Position numbers and translations under genes: made by a program. DNA of 64,000 bases. Source: Candidatus Sulfopaludibacter sp. SbA3. Its GTDB lineage: Bacteria; Acidobacteriota; Terriglobia; Bryobacterales; Bryobacteraceae. Below are positions 43,484 through 52,746 of this stretch, in pieces (within the stretch, counting starts at the first letter, position 1; the number at the start of each line of letters is the position of its first letter). Below the pieces are notes generated by a model. That model saw nothing but the letters and a program-made list of their open reading frames with translations, searched no databases and was not told the DNA's origin. The DNA lies in NCBI GenBank assembly GCA_945893365.1, contig CAMDED010000013.1, positions 1 to 64,000 of the forward strand, written 5' to 3'.

Positions 43484-44526
43484 CGATTCGGTTCACCTTA
43501 TCTAGTTTACGACGGGCGCGCGCCGCGACCTGGGCCAGCCACTCGCGTGCGAGACACCCGTCGTTCTCGAGCGCCGCCTGCGTCGTGGTCGAGCGCGGTT
43601 CGTGGGGGTTCATTGAATATACCGCAACCAAGCCGGCGCGTAGGGTGGCGCTCCGCCGAAGACGAAAAGGCGGAAGGCCCGTCTGAGAGGGCGAGGTTTC
43701 GGCGCAAGGGCGGAGGGTCCGGCGTAGTTGCGAGGGAATTCGGCACCCTCGGGCAAGGGTCTGGCGCGGCACGTGGTAATGAGGTAGCTGGTGGCCCGGC
43801 GGAGGGCCGGAAGTCGTCAAGAACGCCCGATTCCGGACGGGCTCGTGCTCCGCCGCAGCGAGATTGCCCCTGCCGCGCCGCCGCCCTTGCGACCGTGTGG
43901 CTCAGCCTGGCTTCCGAGCTGAAAACGAGCCGAAAGTTGTGGAACTGTACTCGAAAATCACCCGGCCCCGGCTGCCGTCCGGGCGAAAGCTCAACGGGAG
44001 GTGCCGAAACTTGATGGACACTTTCACGCCGTCCAGGTCCGCGCCTTGCATTTTGCGAAACGGCTCTTCATTCGGCGTCCGCCTGAATCCACGGAACGAC
44101 GTACATGTCCCGGAACTTATGTTTAGGCTGAAGGCAGCCATATGTACCATCGCGACTTCTTTCGATTCGACATATTTTGCTCCATCATCTACTACGATAG
44201 CGCCTCTGGAAATGTTCCTGGTGCGAAGGGGCTTTCGCGCCAGCTACGTGAATCACAGGGTGCGTTCCGTTTCGCAAAAGCCTGGTCCTCATTGTCGTGG
44301 GGTACCAAACGGCCTTCGGCTGCGCGGTCGCGCTTTTCAGCGGTCCGCTCCCGCCGTTTTGTCTGGCGGCAGTTTACTCGTCGGGGCTTTCCTGGAGAGA
44401 GGACGCCCCCGTCACTCGAACGAGTTTCGCGTGCCGAACGCATCGTAGCTTATGGCGATGGACAGACAACTTCGCCCGTTCCATTCCTGAGGTTCTCGCT
44501 CCATGCCCAACGCAATCCGACGGAAG
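43484..44526. other. Gene-poor stretch of about 1 kb
   Basis: Open frames here are Arg-, Pro- and Ser-rich and contradict one another on both strands; none shows a domain or a ribosome-binding site. One weak possibility is a 53-residue minus-strand frame from 43613 (MNPHEPRSTTTQAALEND) overlapping the response-regulator start. Base composition and the broken frames suggest decayed sequence, next to probable former integron cassettes. Confidence 0.5.
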
Positions 44527-44952
44527 TCATTCGTGCGCATTCTGGTCAGCCCTGACGCTGAACGCCGCCGGAGTGGCAAACCACCATCGGTGCCCTTCAA
44601 GATCCCGAGCGCCATACTCGCGCTGCCCGTAAGGCTGATCGACCGGTTGAGAATCGATGAGCGCACCAGCCGCGCGCGCCCGCTCGTAGTGCGCATCGAC
44701 ATTATCCACATGCACAAGGAGACCCGAATTCGCGATGTCAGAGGCCAGCGGGGAAGTGAGCCGATGTTCCGCCGTCACGCGCTGAAGCCAAATCGTGGCA
44801 TCACCCGCACGTACCTCGCCATGGATAGGCTGACCTTCCGCGTCTCGGTGCACGCCACCGCCATTGAAGCCGAAGGCATTGACGAGGAATTCGTGAGCCG
44901 CCGGGATGTCCTGGTAAGTCAGAACAGGAATGATTCGCTCGAAATTAGACAT
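44527..44952 (-). CDS. VOC (glyoxalase/bleomycin-resistance-like) family protein
   Basis: A 141-residue single-domain vicinal-oxygen-chelate protein. It begins FERIIPVLTYQDIPAAHEFL, and the second half carries GLLVHVDNVDAHYERARAAG and the usual end PYGQREYGARDLEGHRWWFA. Metal-ligand positions are plausible (His near residue 35, Glu in EYGARD) but not certain. Such proteins act as glyoxalases, dioxygenases or drug-binding proteins; the substrate is unknown. It lies just downstream of an attC-like hairpin, in the orientation expected of an integron gene cassette. Confidence 0.82.
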   Translation of the reverse strand: MSNFERIIPVLTYQDIPAAHEFLVNAFGFNGGGVHRDAEGQPIHGEVRAGDATIWLQRVTAEHRLTSPLASDIANSGLLVHVDNVDAHYERARAAGALIDSQPVDQPYGQREYGARDLEGHRWWFATPAAFSVRADQNAHE

Positions 44953-45836
44953 ATGTTCTCCTTATCTCGCCTGTCCGCCTGACGTCTGCGCTCACCCGCG
45001 GCGGCCGCCGTCGGGTGCAGCCGCGTGTTAGGGGACGGGCTCACTCTTGAGTCGAAGTGCTCAACGTCTTTGCGAGTCCATGAGCAGAGACCGACAACTT
45101 CATCAACAGCCGCCCTGATGGAAGCCACGCCTTTCTCGGTCGACCGATACGCAAGAAGGCAACCGATCGTGCGCCCCCCGTATGCCCACAGAACGCGCGT
45201 AGAAGAGACCGAAGGAAGTGCCGAGACTTGCTGAAACTGACTCTCCGCAAGCGAGCTCCCCTTCACCGAGCCGGGCGTTACGGCGGCGTTTATGGGGAGC
45301 CACGCGAGCATGTACCTACCATGGGCCATGAGGCTCAGCACCAGCGCCCATTGGTCGGCCAGCGCTGGCGGATCAATAAAGAGTAGGTCGGCGGAGCGAA
45401 TCGCTTCGGCTGATTCATTAACAGATGAATGACGTACGTCCTGGTTGGGAAAGACTCCCCGCAGATCTGCCACAACATCTGGTGAAATGTCCCACAGGGT
45501 CATCGTGATCGGCGTTCTGGCCTCGGCCGCCGCGTCCGACACGATGAGTGATGAACCCGGGTAACGAGAGCCAACAAGCTGCGGCCTGGCGAGATACCAG
45601 CGGATCCAATTAGCAATGTCCACCGAATGCACTTCGACCGAACGATTGACTTTGCCGACGCCGCTGGCCCACTTGCCACTGGGCAGCAGAAGCGATCCGG
45701 CTGGTCCGGCGTATGCGTCTGCGTACCTGAAAGTCGAGCGTGTGCCGTCGAGCGCGTGGCGTGCTGCAGCAAGCAACGCGACATGCTTGACGACGTCGCC
45801 CTGATTGCCTGCTTTGGTACGGTGATCGTACGTCAT
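44919..45836 (-). CDS. RlmJ-like putative rRNA/nucleic-acid adenine methyltransferase
   Basis: A 305-residue protein. The start YDHRTKAGNQGDVVKHVALL and the FRYADAYAGPAGS segment match the first motifs of RlmJ, the 23S rRNA A2030 N6-methyltransferase. The catalytic motif reads FIDPPA where RlmJ has DPPY, so the usual Tyr is missing and activity is doubtful or changed. The last approximately 45 residues (NTRLHPTAAAAGERRRQADR and on) come from read-through of an attC-like hairpin. The ATG at 45836 lacks a clear ribosome-binding site, as in many cassettes. The frame overlaps the start of the VOC gene by 34 bases. Confidence 0.6.
   Translation of the reverse strand: MTYDHRTKAGNQGDVVKHVALLAAARHALDGTRSTFRYADAYAGPAGSLLLPSGKWASGVGKVNRSVEVHSVDIANWIRWYLARPQLVGSRYPGSSLIVSDAAAEARTPITMTLWDISPDVVADLRGVFPNQDVRHSSVNESAEAIRSADLLFIDPPALADQWALVLSLMAHGRYMLAWLPINAAVTPGSVKGSSLAESQFQQVSALPSVSSTRVLWAYGGRTIGCLLAYRSTEKGVASIRAAVDEVVGLCSWTRKDVEHFDSRVSPSPNTRLHPTAAAAGERRRQADRRDKENICLISSESFLF
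44976..45034 (-). repeat. attC-like imperfect hairpin (possible integron recombination site)
   Basis: Read on the minus strand, the 59-base segment begins with CCCTAACA and ends with CGTCAGGC, resembling the outer R-box arms (one mismatch in the right core). It is highly self-complementary: CACCCG pairs with CGGGTG and GGCGGCC is itself symmetric. It lies between an RlmJ-like gene and a VOC gene of the same orientation. When translated it gives an NTRLHPTA-type C-terminal tail on the upstream protein, a pattern often seen at attC-like repeats. No integron integrase is in the window. Confidence 0.4.
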
Positions 45837-46251
45837 CCCCGGAAGCGGCGAATCAAGTGGCGATAGGCCTCTTCGGTACGGCGGCCGTAATGCCGAGTGC
45901 GCAGAACTTCGACCACGCGGTCGTAAAGCCTCGGCACCTGCTGCCCAAGGAATCGCCTCAGTGGCGGGCGACGATTCGGAGCGCAATCGTTCATCACGCC
46001 TCCTTCAAGATGTTTCTGCCGCTGAAAGCCGATAGTACTTCAACTAAAACGTCCGGTCAACCTGCTCCTACCCATCAACCTCCGCGTCAAGTGACGCGTC
46101 CGGCGATTTCTCTGTCCCCGCGTTTATCGCCGATCCGGGATTTGCGCAGTTCACACGTTCTGACGCGTGGCTCGGTTCGCGATTTTGCGCGGCAAAATCC
46201 GCCCACTGCGGGCGGAGATCCCGGTGCTTTTCGTAACGGCGGGCCGTTAGT
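45837..46251. other. Intergenic stretch without a recognised gene
   Basis: About 415 bases between the start of the RlmJ-like gene and the stop of a TonB receptor. A minus-strand open extension of the RlmJ frame reaches 45986 but has no domain content. No RNA gene or terminator was recognised. Confidence 0.5.
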
Positions 46252-49200
46252 TTAGAACACGTACTTCAAGCCAAACTGAACCACCCGCTCCGTCTGGGTG
46301 AAGCCAAAATCGGAGGCGGAGGTAATTTTACCGGCTAGCGGATTGTTCGGCGGAGCGAGCACCGGGTCGTCGAATTGAGGGTGGTTGAACGCGTTGAACA
46401 ACTCCGCCCGAAACTCCACCCTGTGCGTCTCGGTAATGCGGAAGTTCTTGTTGATGACGAGATCCCACTTGTTGTTTCCGCTGCCTTGAATCGTCCCCTT
46501 GCCGGCATTCCCCAACTGACCCGGAGCCGGATTCGAAAGCTTCGAGATATCAAACCAGCGGTCGATGGTACGGTTGCCGTGGCCGAGGTTCGGGTTCCCG
46601 GAAAGGTTCGCTCGCGAGCCGGTAAACTGCGCTCCGAAAATACCGGGAGTCAGATAAGCGCCGGAGGTGAAGTTGGCGATCGCGCCAATCTGCCAGTTGC
46701 CGAGGATCCGATGGGTCCATCCGGACGCACCTTTCAGAAACGGCAGCTCGTATAGCGTGGAAGTAATCAGGCGGTGAGGGCGGTCAAACACGCTTGGCCC
46801 TTTGTTGGCGCGGATATTCTTGATGGTTTGCGGACCGCTCGGTCCCGCACCGTTCGCGACACCGACACCCGAGGCGTCCAGGTCGGTGAGAGTCTTCTGC
46901 CAAGTGTAGGACGCGAGTAAAGTGAAGCCCTTCACAAACCGGCGTTCGAGGCGGGACTGGAGCGCATGGTAGTTCGCCGCGCCGCGCGATTCCATAATCG
47001 TGACGCCGCCGAGCGAGGGATAGCGGAAGTTCTGTAGGAAGGCGGGCGGCTGCGCCGGAAACGGATCGATCTCGTTGTAGTTGAGGCGGCTCGCGAGGCG
47101 CGTGCTCTTCGATCCGTGATAGGCGACTTCAAACAGCGTATCCTGGCTGATCAGGCGCTGCGCCGTGAAATTCCATTGCTGAATGTAACCGTCGCGGAAA
47201 TTGCGCTCGATGCCGCTACGCGTGTTGAAGACCTGCTGCGAAGAGTTTTCGAGCGGATTGTCGACCGTAAAAACCGGCAGCGGCCGCGCCGGATCGGCCG
47301 GGCGCACCGTGCGAGTGAATAGTTGCGCGAAAGGATCCTGGAAGCCCTGACTGCGGAAGCTGACTACCACGTCCGGCGTAAAGTAGATGCCGAAACCGCC
47401 GCGAATCGACGTTTTCGTGCTGCCGCGGGGACGCCACGCAAAGCCGACGCGCGGACTGTAATTGTTGTAGTCCGAGTTGGCTAGAGCGCGCGGAGTGCCG
47501 TCCTGGCCCGGAAAGAGCTGGCGGCCCGAGGCGATATCGAAACTGGCGATACGGTCGTAGCGGTCGCGCGGCCTTCCGTAGAATTCCCACCGCAAACCGA
47601 TGTTCAAGGTGAGGTTCGGATTGAGCCGGAAGTCGTCCTGGAAATAGGCTCCGATATTCTTGTAGAGGAAGCGTTGCGCGTAAGGCTGCGTCTGCACGTT
47701 GTAGCCCGATGGATAGCCGAGCAGCAGATCGGCGACCGCGTTGTATCGCGTCGTGACCGTCACGGGGGGCAGGGCAGAAAACGAACCGCCGAAGGCATAT
47801 GCGCCGTTGGGAGATCCCCACTGCGTGGAGCTCATGCGCTTCGATTGCAGGGTGAAGCCGGTCTTGAGCGTGTGTTTTCCGCGGATGATCGAAAGGTTGT
47901 CGGCAACCTGCTCGGACTGCGTCAGCCACGTGAAGACGGCGTTGTTGGTCGAGTAGCCGACCTCGGGGTACCCGGCCGGCGTGATCGAAGGAGCGCCCCA
48001 GGTGAGCGGTTGAGTCGGAACGCCGCGAATGCCGAGCTCTTGCACCCAGTCGCGAAGGCCCGAAGCTTCCGAAATGCGGTTGCGGCGGAAGCGAACGTAG
48101 CCCAGGACCAATTCGTTGACGATGGTAGGCGTGATGGTACGGGTCACGCCGAGCGAAATCTGGTGGTTTTTGTCGTCCTGGATGGCGTCGAAGCCGGGGA
48201 ACGAAGAGGTAAGCGCCTGTCCGGGGCTCCGGTCGAAGGGCGAGTTGAACGTAAACCGGCCGAAAATATTCGTCTTCGAATCGAGTTGATGATCGATGCG
48301 GACGGTGGGGATTCCGTTGTTAAGACTCCGGCTGGGAGAGCCGATATAGTTGCGTGTGGGATCGGCGTTGTTCGACGCCGGATAGAGGTTGAGTAGCGCC
48401 TGCCCCGTCTTATTAATCTGAGAGGCGGGAATCGTGTTGTTTGGAAAGGGCATCTTCGAAAAGGGATCGACGACGGCGAAGTTGGCTTCGCGGACGAAGC
48501 TGAAGTCGCCGCTGCGCTCCTGCGCCGAGGGAACGATCGCGGTCGAAGAAATCGCATTGCGCTGCCGGGTCCATTCGTGGCTGTACATCCAAAACGTGTG
48601 GTCTTTCCCGTTGTAGATGCCGGGGATGCGCACGGGTCCGGCGAAGATATACCCGAACTGGTTGCGCTTGAGGGGAACGGCCTTGACGGAGAAGAAATTG
48701 CGAGCGTCGAGCGTATCGTTGCGCAGGAACTCGAACAGCGAACCGTGCCACTGGTTCGAGCCGCGCCGCGAAGCGACGTTGATCACCGCGCCGGAGTTTC
48801 CTCCGAATTCCGCGGAGTAGCTCGAGGTTTGCACCCGGAACTCGGCCACCGACTCGAGGGACGGGATGGCGAGCGGATAGTTATTGATCTCCTGACCCGA
48901 AATCTCGATTCCGTCGACGAGCACGACGGACGTATTGTCACGCTGGCCTCCCACGGAAAATGCCGGACCGTAGTTGGCTTGCCGCTGCGTGGCGCTGGCG
49001 CGTCCGGCGTTGATGACGCCTGAAGAAAGTCCGATCAATTGCATGAAATGGCGTCCGTTGATGGGAAGGTCGAGCACGCGCTTTTGATCGATCAATTGGG
49101 AGAGGCTCGATTCGGCCACCTGCAGCAGGTCCGCCGCTCCCTGCACCTCGACCGCTTCCGTCACCGCGCCCACTTGCAGTTTCACGTCGATGCGCTGCGT

Positions 49201-49485
49201 CTGGGCGACTTGGAGGGAGATCCCGGAAACCAGCTCCTTCTTAAATCCGGGATGCTCGGCCTCCAGTTGATAGGCGCCGCGCGGCAGAGCATGAAATTCA
49301 AAGTTGCCCTCGACTCCGGTGGATTGTTCCCGCGAGAGGTTGGTCGATGTTTCGGTGAGCTTGAGTTTCACGCCTGCGGCGGGCGAGCCGGACTGGTCTG
49401 TTACGGTTCCCTGAATAGTGCCCGTCGAAGTTTGAGCGGAAAGACTGAAAACGGCGACAACGAGAGCGGCGGCGAATCGAAGCAT
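46252..49485 (-). CDS. Oar-like TonB-dependent outer-membrane receptor 2
   Basis: A 1,077-residue receptor. Signal peptide MLRFAAALVVAVFSLSAQ, then the carboxypeptidase-regulatory-like domain (GTIQGTVTDQSGSPAAGVKL), the plug with VLDLPINGRHFMQLIGLSSG, and a beta-barrel ending VVQFGLKYVF with the terminal Phe. AGGAG lies nine bases before the ATG. Sequence similarity to the other three receptors in the window is limited to the shared architecture, so it probably recognises a different ligand. It forms its own unit; the upstream dehydrogenase is divergent. Confidence 0.9.
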   Translation of the reverse strand: MLRFAAALVVAVFSLSAQTSTGTIQGTVTDQSGSPAAGVKLKLTETSTNLSREQSTGVEGNFEFHALPRGAYQLEAEHPGFKKELVSGISLQVAQTQRIDVKLQVGAVTEAVEVQGAADLLQVAESSLSQLIDQKRVLDLPINGRHFMQLIGLSSGVINAGRASATQRQANYGPAFSVGGQRDNTSVVLVDGIEISGQEINNYPLAIPSLESVAEFRVQTSSYSAEFGGNSGAVINVASRRGSNQWHGSLFEFLRNDTLDARNFFSVKAVPLKRNQFGYIFAGPVRIPGIYNGKDHTFWMYSHEWTRQRNAISSTAIVPSAQERSGDFSFVREANFAVVDPFSKMPFPNNTIPASQINKTGQALLNLYPASNNADPTRNYIGSPSRSLNNGIPTVRIDHQLDSKTNIFGRFTFNSPFDRSPGQALTSSFPGFDAIQDDKNHQISLGVTRTITPTIVNELVLGYVRFRRNRISEASGLRDWVQELGIRGVPTQPLTWGAPSITPAGYPEVGYSTNNAVFTWLTQSEQVADNLSIIRGKHTLKTGFTLQSKRMSSTQWGSPNGAYAFGGSFSALPPVTVTTRYNAVADLLLGYPSGYNVQTQPYAQRFLYKNIGAYFQDDFRLNPNLTLNIGLRWEFYGRPRDRYDRIASFDIASGRQLFPGQDGTPRALANSDYNNYSPRVGFAWRPRGSTKTSIRGGFGIYFTPDVVVSFRSQGFQDPFAQLFTRTVRPADPARPLPVFTVDNPLENSSQQVFNTRSGIERNFRDGYIQQWNFTAQRLISQDTLFEVAYHGSKSTRLASRLNYNEIDPFPAQPPAFLQNFRYPSLGGVTIMESRGAANYHALQSRLERRFVKGFTLLASYTWQKTLTDLDASGVGVANGAGPSGPQTIKNIRANKGPSVFDRPHRLITSTLYELPFLKGASGWTHRILGNWQIGAIANFTSGAYLTPGIFGAQFTGSRANLSGNPNLGHGNRTIDRWFDISKLSNPAPGQLGNAGKGTIQGSGNNKWDLVINKNFRITETHRVEFRAELFNAFNHPQFDDPVLAPPNNPLAGKITSASDFGFTQTERVVQFGLKYVF

Positions 49486-49623
49486 TTTTGCGTCTCCTGA
49501 AAATGTACCGGGGGACGCGCAGCCAGGAGCCTTCCCACCGGTTACCAGCCAGTATACTCAAGTTCTCTACAAGGGTACGATTGTCACGCGAAAATGTTCC
49601 GGGATTTGCGACACTGAAAAACG

Positions 49624-50571
49624 ATGAACCAAATGGAAGTCGTTCTGCTGGGGCGTATTGGGTCCCTTGGGAAAGAGGCGCTTGCAGCGCACCTGAAGGC
49701 GGGACGCGTCCTTGCGGTGGTGCCCGATCCCTCCGCCGCGGGCCTGTTCCCAGGGGCATTCGAGGCGGCGGACGTGATTGTAGGCGGCCCCCTCACCGAG
49801 GCGATTGCCGCGCGCGCGGAACGGCTGAAGCTCGTGCATATTCCCGGGGCTGGTCTCGACGGAATGGGGCTGCACTTCCTCCGCCCCGGAGTTCCGGTTG
49901 CCAACACGTTTCATCATGAGCAGTCCATCTCGGAGTACGTATTCATGGCCATGCTCCACCTGGCGCAGCGGCCCGATCTTTCGGATGAACGGCTGCGCCG
50001 CGGAATGTGGGCGGGGTTCGTGAACTATGAGCCTCCCGCTATCGAGACACTTGCCGGATCGACCATGCTCATCCTTGGCTTCGGGCACATCGGCAAGGAA
50101 ATCGCCAAGCGGGCCGCGGCATTCGACATGGAGGTGATCCCCGTAACCCGGGCCATGCCCGGTTGGCGAGACCGGCTCAAGGAAGCTCGTTACGTGGTGG
50201 TTTCGTGTCCTTTGAACGAGCAAACCAAGGGACTATTCGGAGCCGCTGAGTTCGCCATGATGAGGCGGGACGCCACGTTAATCAATGTTGCGCGCGGGCC
50301 CGTAGTTGACGAACGGGCGCTCTACGAAGCGATACGGAACCGGGTGATCGCCTCCGCCGCGATCGACGTGTGGTATCGATATCCCGGCGCTGCCGGCGAG
50401 ATTTGTCTCCCTTCGGATTATCCGTTCCATGAGTTGGATAACGTACTGATGACGCCGCACGTGTCCGGCTGGACGAAGCTGACGGTCGAAGGCCGCATGC
50501 GCGACGTGGCGGACAATGTGGCGCGGCTTGCTCAGGGGCTGCCTCTGCGCAATGTCGTGATTCAGGGCTGA
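49624..50571 (+). CDS. D-isomer-specific 2-hydroxyacid dehydrogenase
   Basis: A 315-residue NAD-dependent dehydrogenase. The nucleotide-binding motif LILGFGHIGKEIAKR is near the middle; the catalytic Arg lies in INVARGPVVDE, Glu follows in that loop region and His in LMTPHVSGWT. This order matches glyoxylate, hydroxypyruvate and D-lactate dehydrogenases; the precise 2-oxoacid cannot be told. It is the first of a series of genes (to 56244) connected with D-amino acids and peptides. Its end overlaps by ten bases the convergent hemerythrin gene. Confidence 0.88.
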   Translation: MNQMEVVLLGRIGSLGKEALAAHLKAGRVLAVVPDPSAAGLFPGAFEAADVIVGGPLTEAIAARAERLKLVHIPGAGLDGMGLHFLRPGVPVANTFHHEQSISEYVFMAMLHLAQRPDLSDERLRRGMWAGFVNYEPPAIETLAGSTMLILGFGHIGKEIAKRAAAFDMEVIPVTRAMPGWRDRLKEARYVVVSCPLNEQTKGLFGAAEFAMMRRDATLINVARGPVVDERALYEAIRNRVIASAAIDVWYRYPGAAGEICLPSDYPFHELDNVLMTPHVSGWTKLTVEGRMRDVADNVARLAQGLPLRNVVIQG

Positions 50572-51032
50572 AGGCAGACGCGTACGGCGCGCGCCTCGAA
50601 TTGGGCTCCGAGCAGATCGAGCGTTTCGCGCGGCAGGCGTCGCTGGACGTCTTCGAACAGCTCGCTTTCCTCGCGCCGGATGTGCGCGCTCAGCAGTCCG
50701 CTTAGCCGAATGAGCGCCTCGGCCGAAGGTGCGGTCCGTAACGTTTCCACAATACGTTCGAGCTGGCGATGTTCGTCAATCAATGCGGCAATCAAAGTTG
50801 AAACTGCCGTATCACTCCCCAGATGCTCGATAATGGCGGGAAACAGCAGTTGTTCCTCGAGTTCGAAATGATTCACAAGCTCGATGTCATAGCGCTCGAC
50901 GGCCCGCCGGGCAAGCTTCGCGACGGCTTCGGCCGAATCATCTCCGCCGAGGGCGCGGCCGATCAGAACGCAGAGCGCCAGCCCATTGTGGTGTTGGTGG
51001 GAAAGCGGAATCAGACTGCGGTCGCGTAGCAT
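50562..51032 (-). CDS. Hemerythrin HHE-domain protein
   Basis: A 156-residue four-helix protein with hemerythrin-like His and Glu residues: SHQHHNGLALCVL near the start, NHFELEEQLLFPAI in the second helix, IDEHRQLERI in the third and HIRREESELFEDV in the fourth. The full set suits a di-iron centre that binds oxygen or senses oxidants. It is short and has no added domain. The gene is divergent from the amidohydrolase by only 23 bp, so both may share a control region, and convergent with the dehydrogenase. Confidence 0.88.
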   Translation of the reverse strand: MLRDRSLIPLSHQHHNGLALCVLIGRALGGDDSAEAVAKLARRAVERYDIELVNHFELEEQLLFPAIIEHLGSDTAVSTLIAALIDEHRQLERIVETLRTAPSAEALIRLSGLLSAHIRREESELFEDVQRRLPRETLDLLGAQFEARAVRVCLQP

Positions 51033-51055
51033 GCTCAGTTGCTACTATAGCGGAC

Positions 51056-52729
51056 ATGCGTCTTGGAATTGCGCTTCTTGCCGTTTCGTCGGCCGTATTC
51101 CTTCCGGCCGCGGATCCGGAGTTCGACATCCTGATAGCGGGCGCGCGGATCGTGGATGGCTCGGGAAACCCGTGGTTTCGCGCCGATCTCGGTATCAAGG
51201 ACGGCATCATACGCGAAGTCGGCAATCTCGCGGAGGGCCGCACGGCGAGGCGCCGCATCGATGCGGAAGGCCTTATCGCCGCGCCCGGATTTATCGACAT
51301 GATGGGCGGAACGAGCCTTCCTCTGCTACTCGACCCTGCGAGCGCGCAGAGCAAGCTCCGCCAGGGCATTACGACTATGATGGCCGGAGAGGGAACCTCG
51401 GAAGCGCCGCAGAACGAGCGGACACTCAGACTGGAGCTGCTTCCGCCGAACGTGCGGTGGAGCACGTTGGCCGAGTACGTGAAGCTGCTCGAGCGGAAGG
51501 GCATTGCGTTGAACGTGGTTCACAACGTGGGCGCGGCGCAAGTGCGGCGTCTGGTGATCGGCGAGGAAGACCGGCCACCTAACGGGAATGAACTCGCGTC
51601 GATGGTGGAACACGTGGGCCGTGCAGCCATGGAAGGCGCGGTGGGCCTCTCGACGGCGCTTATCTATCCGCCTGGGACCTACGCGTCGAAGCAGGAACTT
51701 GTTGCGTTGGCGCGCGCCGTGGCGCCATACGGCGGATTCTATTCGACTCACATGCGGAACGAGAGCGCGGGCGTCCTCGACGCGATTCGCGAAGCCATTG
51801 CGATTGGCGCGGAGGCCGGTGTGCCCGTCCACATTTATCATCTGAAGGCGGCAGGGGAGGAGAATTGGCCGCTAATGGCGAAGGCGATCGGCCTCATCGC
51901 GGATGCCCGGACGAAAGGCCGGGACGTGACCGCGGACATCTATCCTTACATTCGAAACGGCCTTGGACTCGGCTCGTTCATCCATCCGGCGCGCTATGCG
52001 AAGGGCGCGGCCGCGCTGCGGGCGCAGTTGGACGATCCGAAGTTCCGCGCCGAGATTCGGCGGGAAATCGAGACGCGGACCGATTGGGAGAATTGGTACC
52101 GGCACGTGGGCGCGAATTGGGACAACGTGCTGGTGGCGCAGACGCCGCGCAAAGAAGACAAGCGTTTCGAAGGAAAGTCCGTTGCGGAGATTGCGAAACT
52201 GCGCGGCGCCGACGACTGGACGACGTTTTTCGATCTCGTGCGGCAGGGGAATCCGAGCGTCAACCCGAAGAGCATGAACGAAGAACAGAAGCACCTGGCG
52301 TTGAGGGCGGAGTTCGTGAGCTTCTGCACGGACGCTCCGCCGGCGAATCCGGCGACGGCCACCGGGGCGCATCCGCGGGCGTTTGGATCGTTTCCGCGAA
52401 TCCTCGCGAAATATGTGAGAGAAGAGCGGGTGATTACGATCGAGGCGGCGATCCGCAAGATGACCTCGCTTCCCGCAAACCGGCTCCAGCTTTACGACCG
52501 CGGCCGCATCGCCCCGGGAATGGCCGCGGACGTTGTCTTGTTCGATCCGGAGCGGGTGCGCGACACGGCGACGTTTGAAAAGCCGCTGATGTATCCGGAA
52601 GGGCTGCCGTACGTTATCGTCAACGGCAAAATGGCGGTGGACGGGTCGAAAGACTCGGGGGAGCGGGCCGGACGCGTGCTCCGGGGGAAAGCGCGGCCGA
52701 GCCTTCCTCCGCGAGGCGCTCTCAAGTAA
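51056..52729 (+). CDS. Exported amidohydrolase of the N-acyl-D-amino-acid deacylase family
   Basis: A 557-residue amidohydrolase with signal peptide MRLGIALLAVSSAVFLPAAD. It follows D-aminoacylase closely: LIAGARIVDGSGNPW-like start, RQGITTMMAGEGTSEAP, STHMRNES and VHIYHLKAAGEENW, and the C-terminal MAADVVLFDPERV. However the first metal motif HxH is replaced (FIDMMGGTSLP), and the Cys ligand of D-aminoacylase is absent, while the two later His remain. It may use one metal or have another activity. It is followed 17 bp downstream by a CDF exporter. Substrate unknown; N-acyl-D-amino acids are a family-based guess. Confidence 0.85.
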   Translation: MRLGIALLAVSSAVFLPAADPEFDILIAGARIVDGSGNPWFRADLGIKDGIIREVGNLAEGRTARRRIDAEGLIAAPGFIDMMGGTSLPLLLDPASAQSKLRQGITTMMAGEGTSEAPQNERTLRLELLPPNVRWSTLAEYVKLLERKGIALNVVHNVGAAQVRRLVIGEEDRPPNGNELASMVEHVGRAAMEGAVGLSTALIYPPGTYASKQELVALARAVAPYGGFYSTHMRNESAGVLDAIREAIAIGAEAGVPVHIYHLKAAGEENWPLMAKAIGLIADARTKGRDVTADIYPYIRNGLGLGSFIHPARYAKGAAALRAQLDDPKFRAEIRREIETRTDWENWYRHVGANWDNVLVAQTPRKEDKRFEGKSVAEIAKLRGADDWTTFFDLVRQGNPSVNPKSMNEEQKHLALRAEFVSFCTDAPPANPATATGAHPRAFGSFPRILAKYVREERVITIEAAIRKMTSLPANRLQLYDRGRIAPGMAADVVLFDPERVRDTATFEKPLMYPEGLPYVIVNGKMAVDGSKDSGERAGRVLRGKARPSLPPRGALK

Positions 52730-52746
52730 AATGGTTAGTAGCGGCA

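Noticed and set aside
43232-44014. 260-residue plus-strand frame antisense to the response regulator
   Set aside because: It is Arg- and Pro-rich, has no domain, and half of it is the complement of a clear receiver-domain gene.
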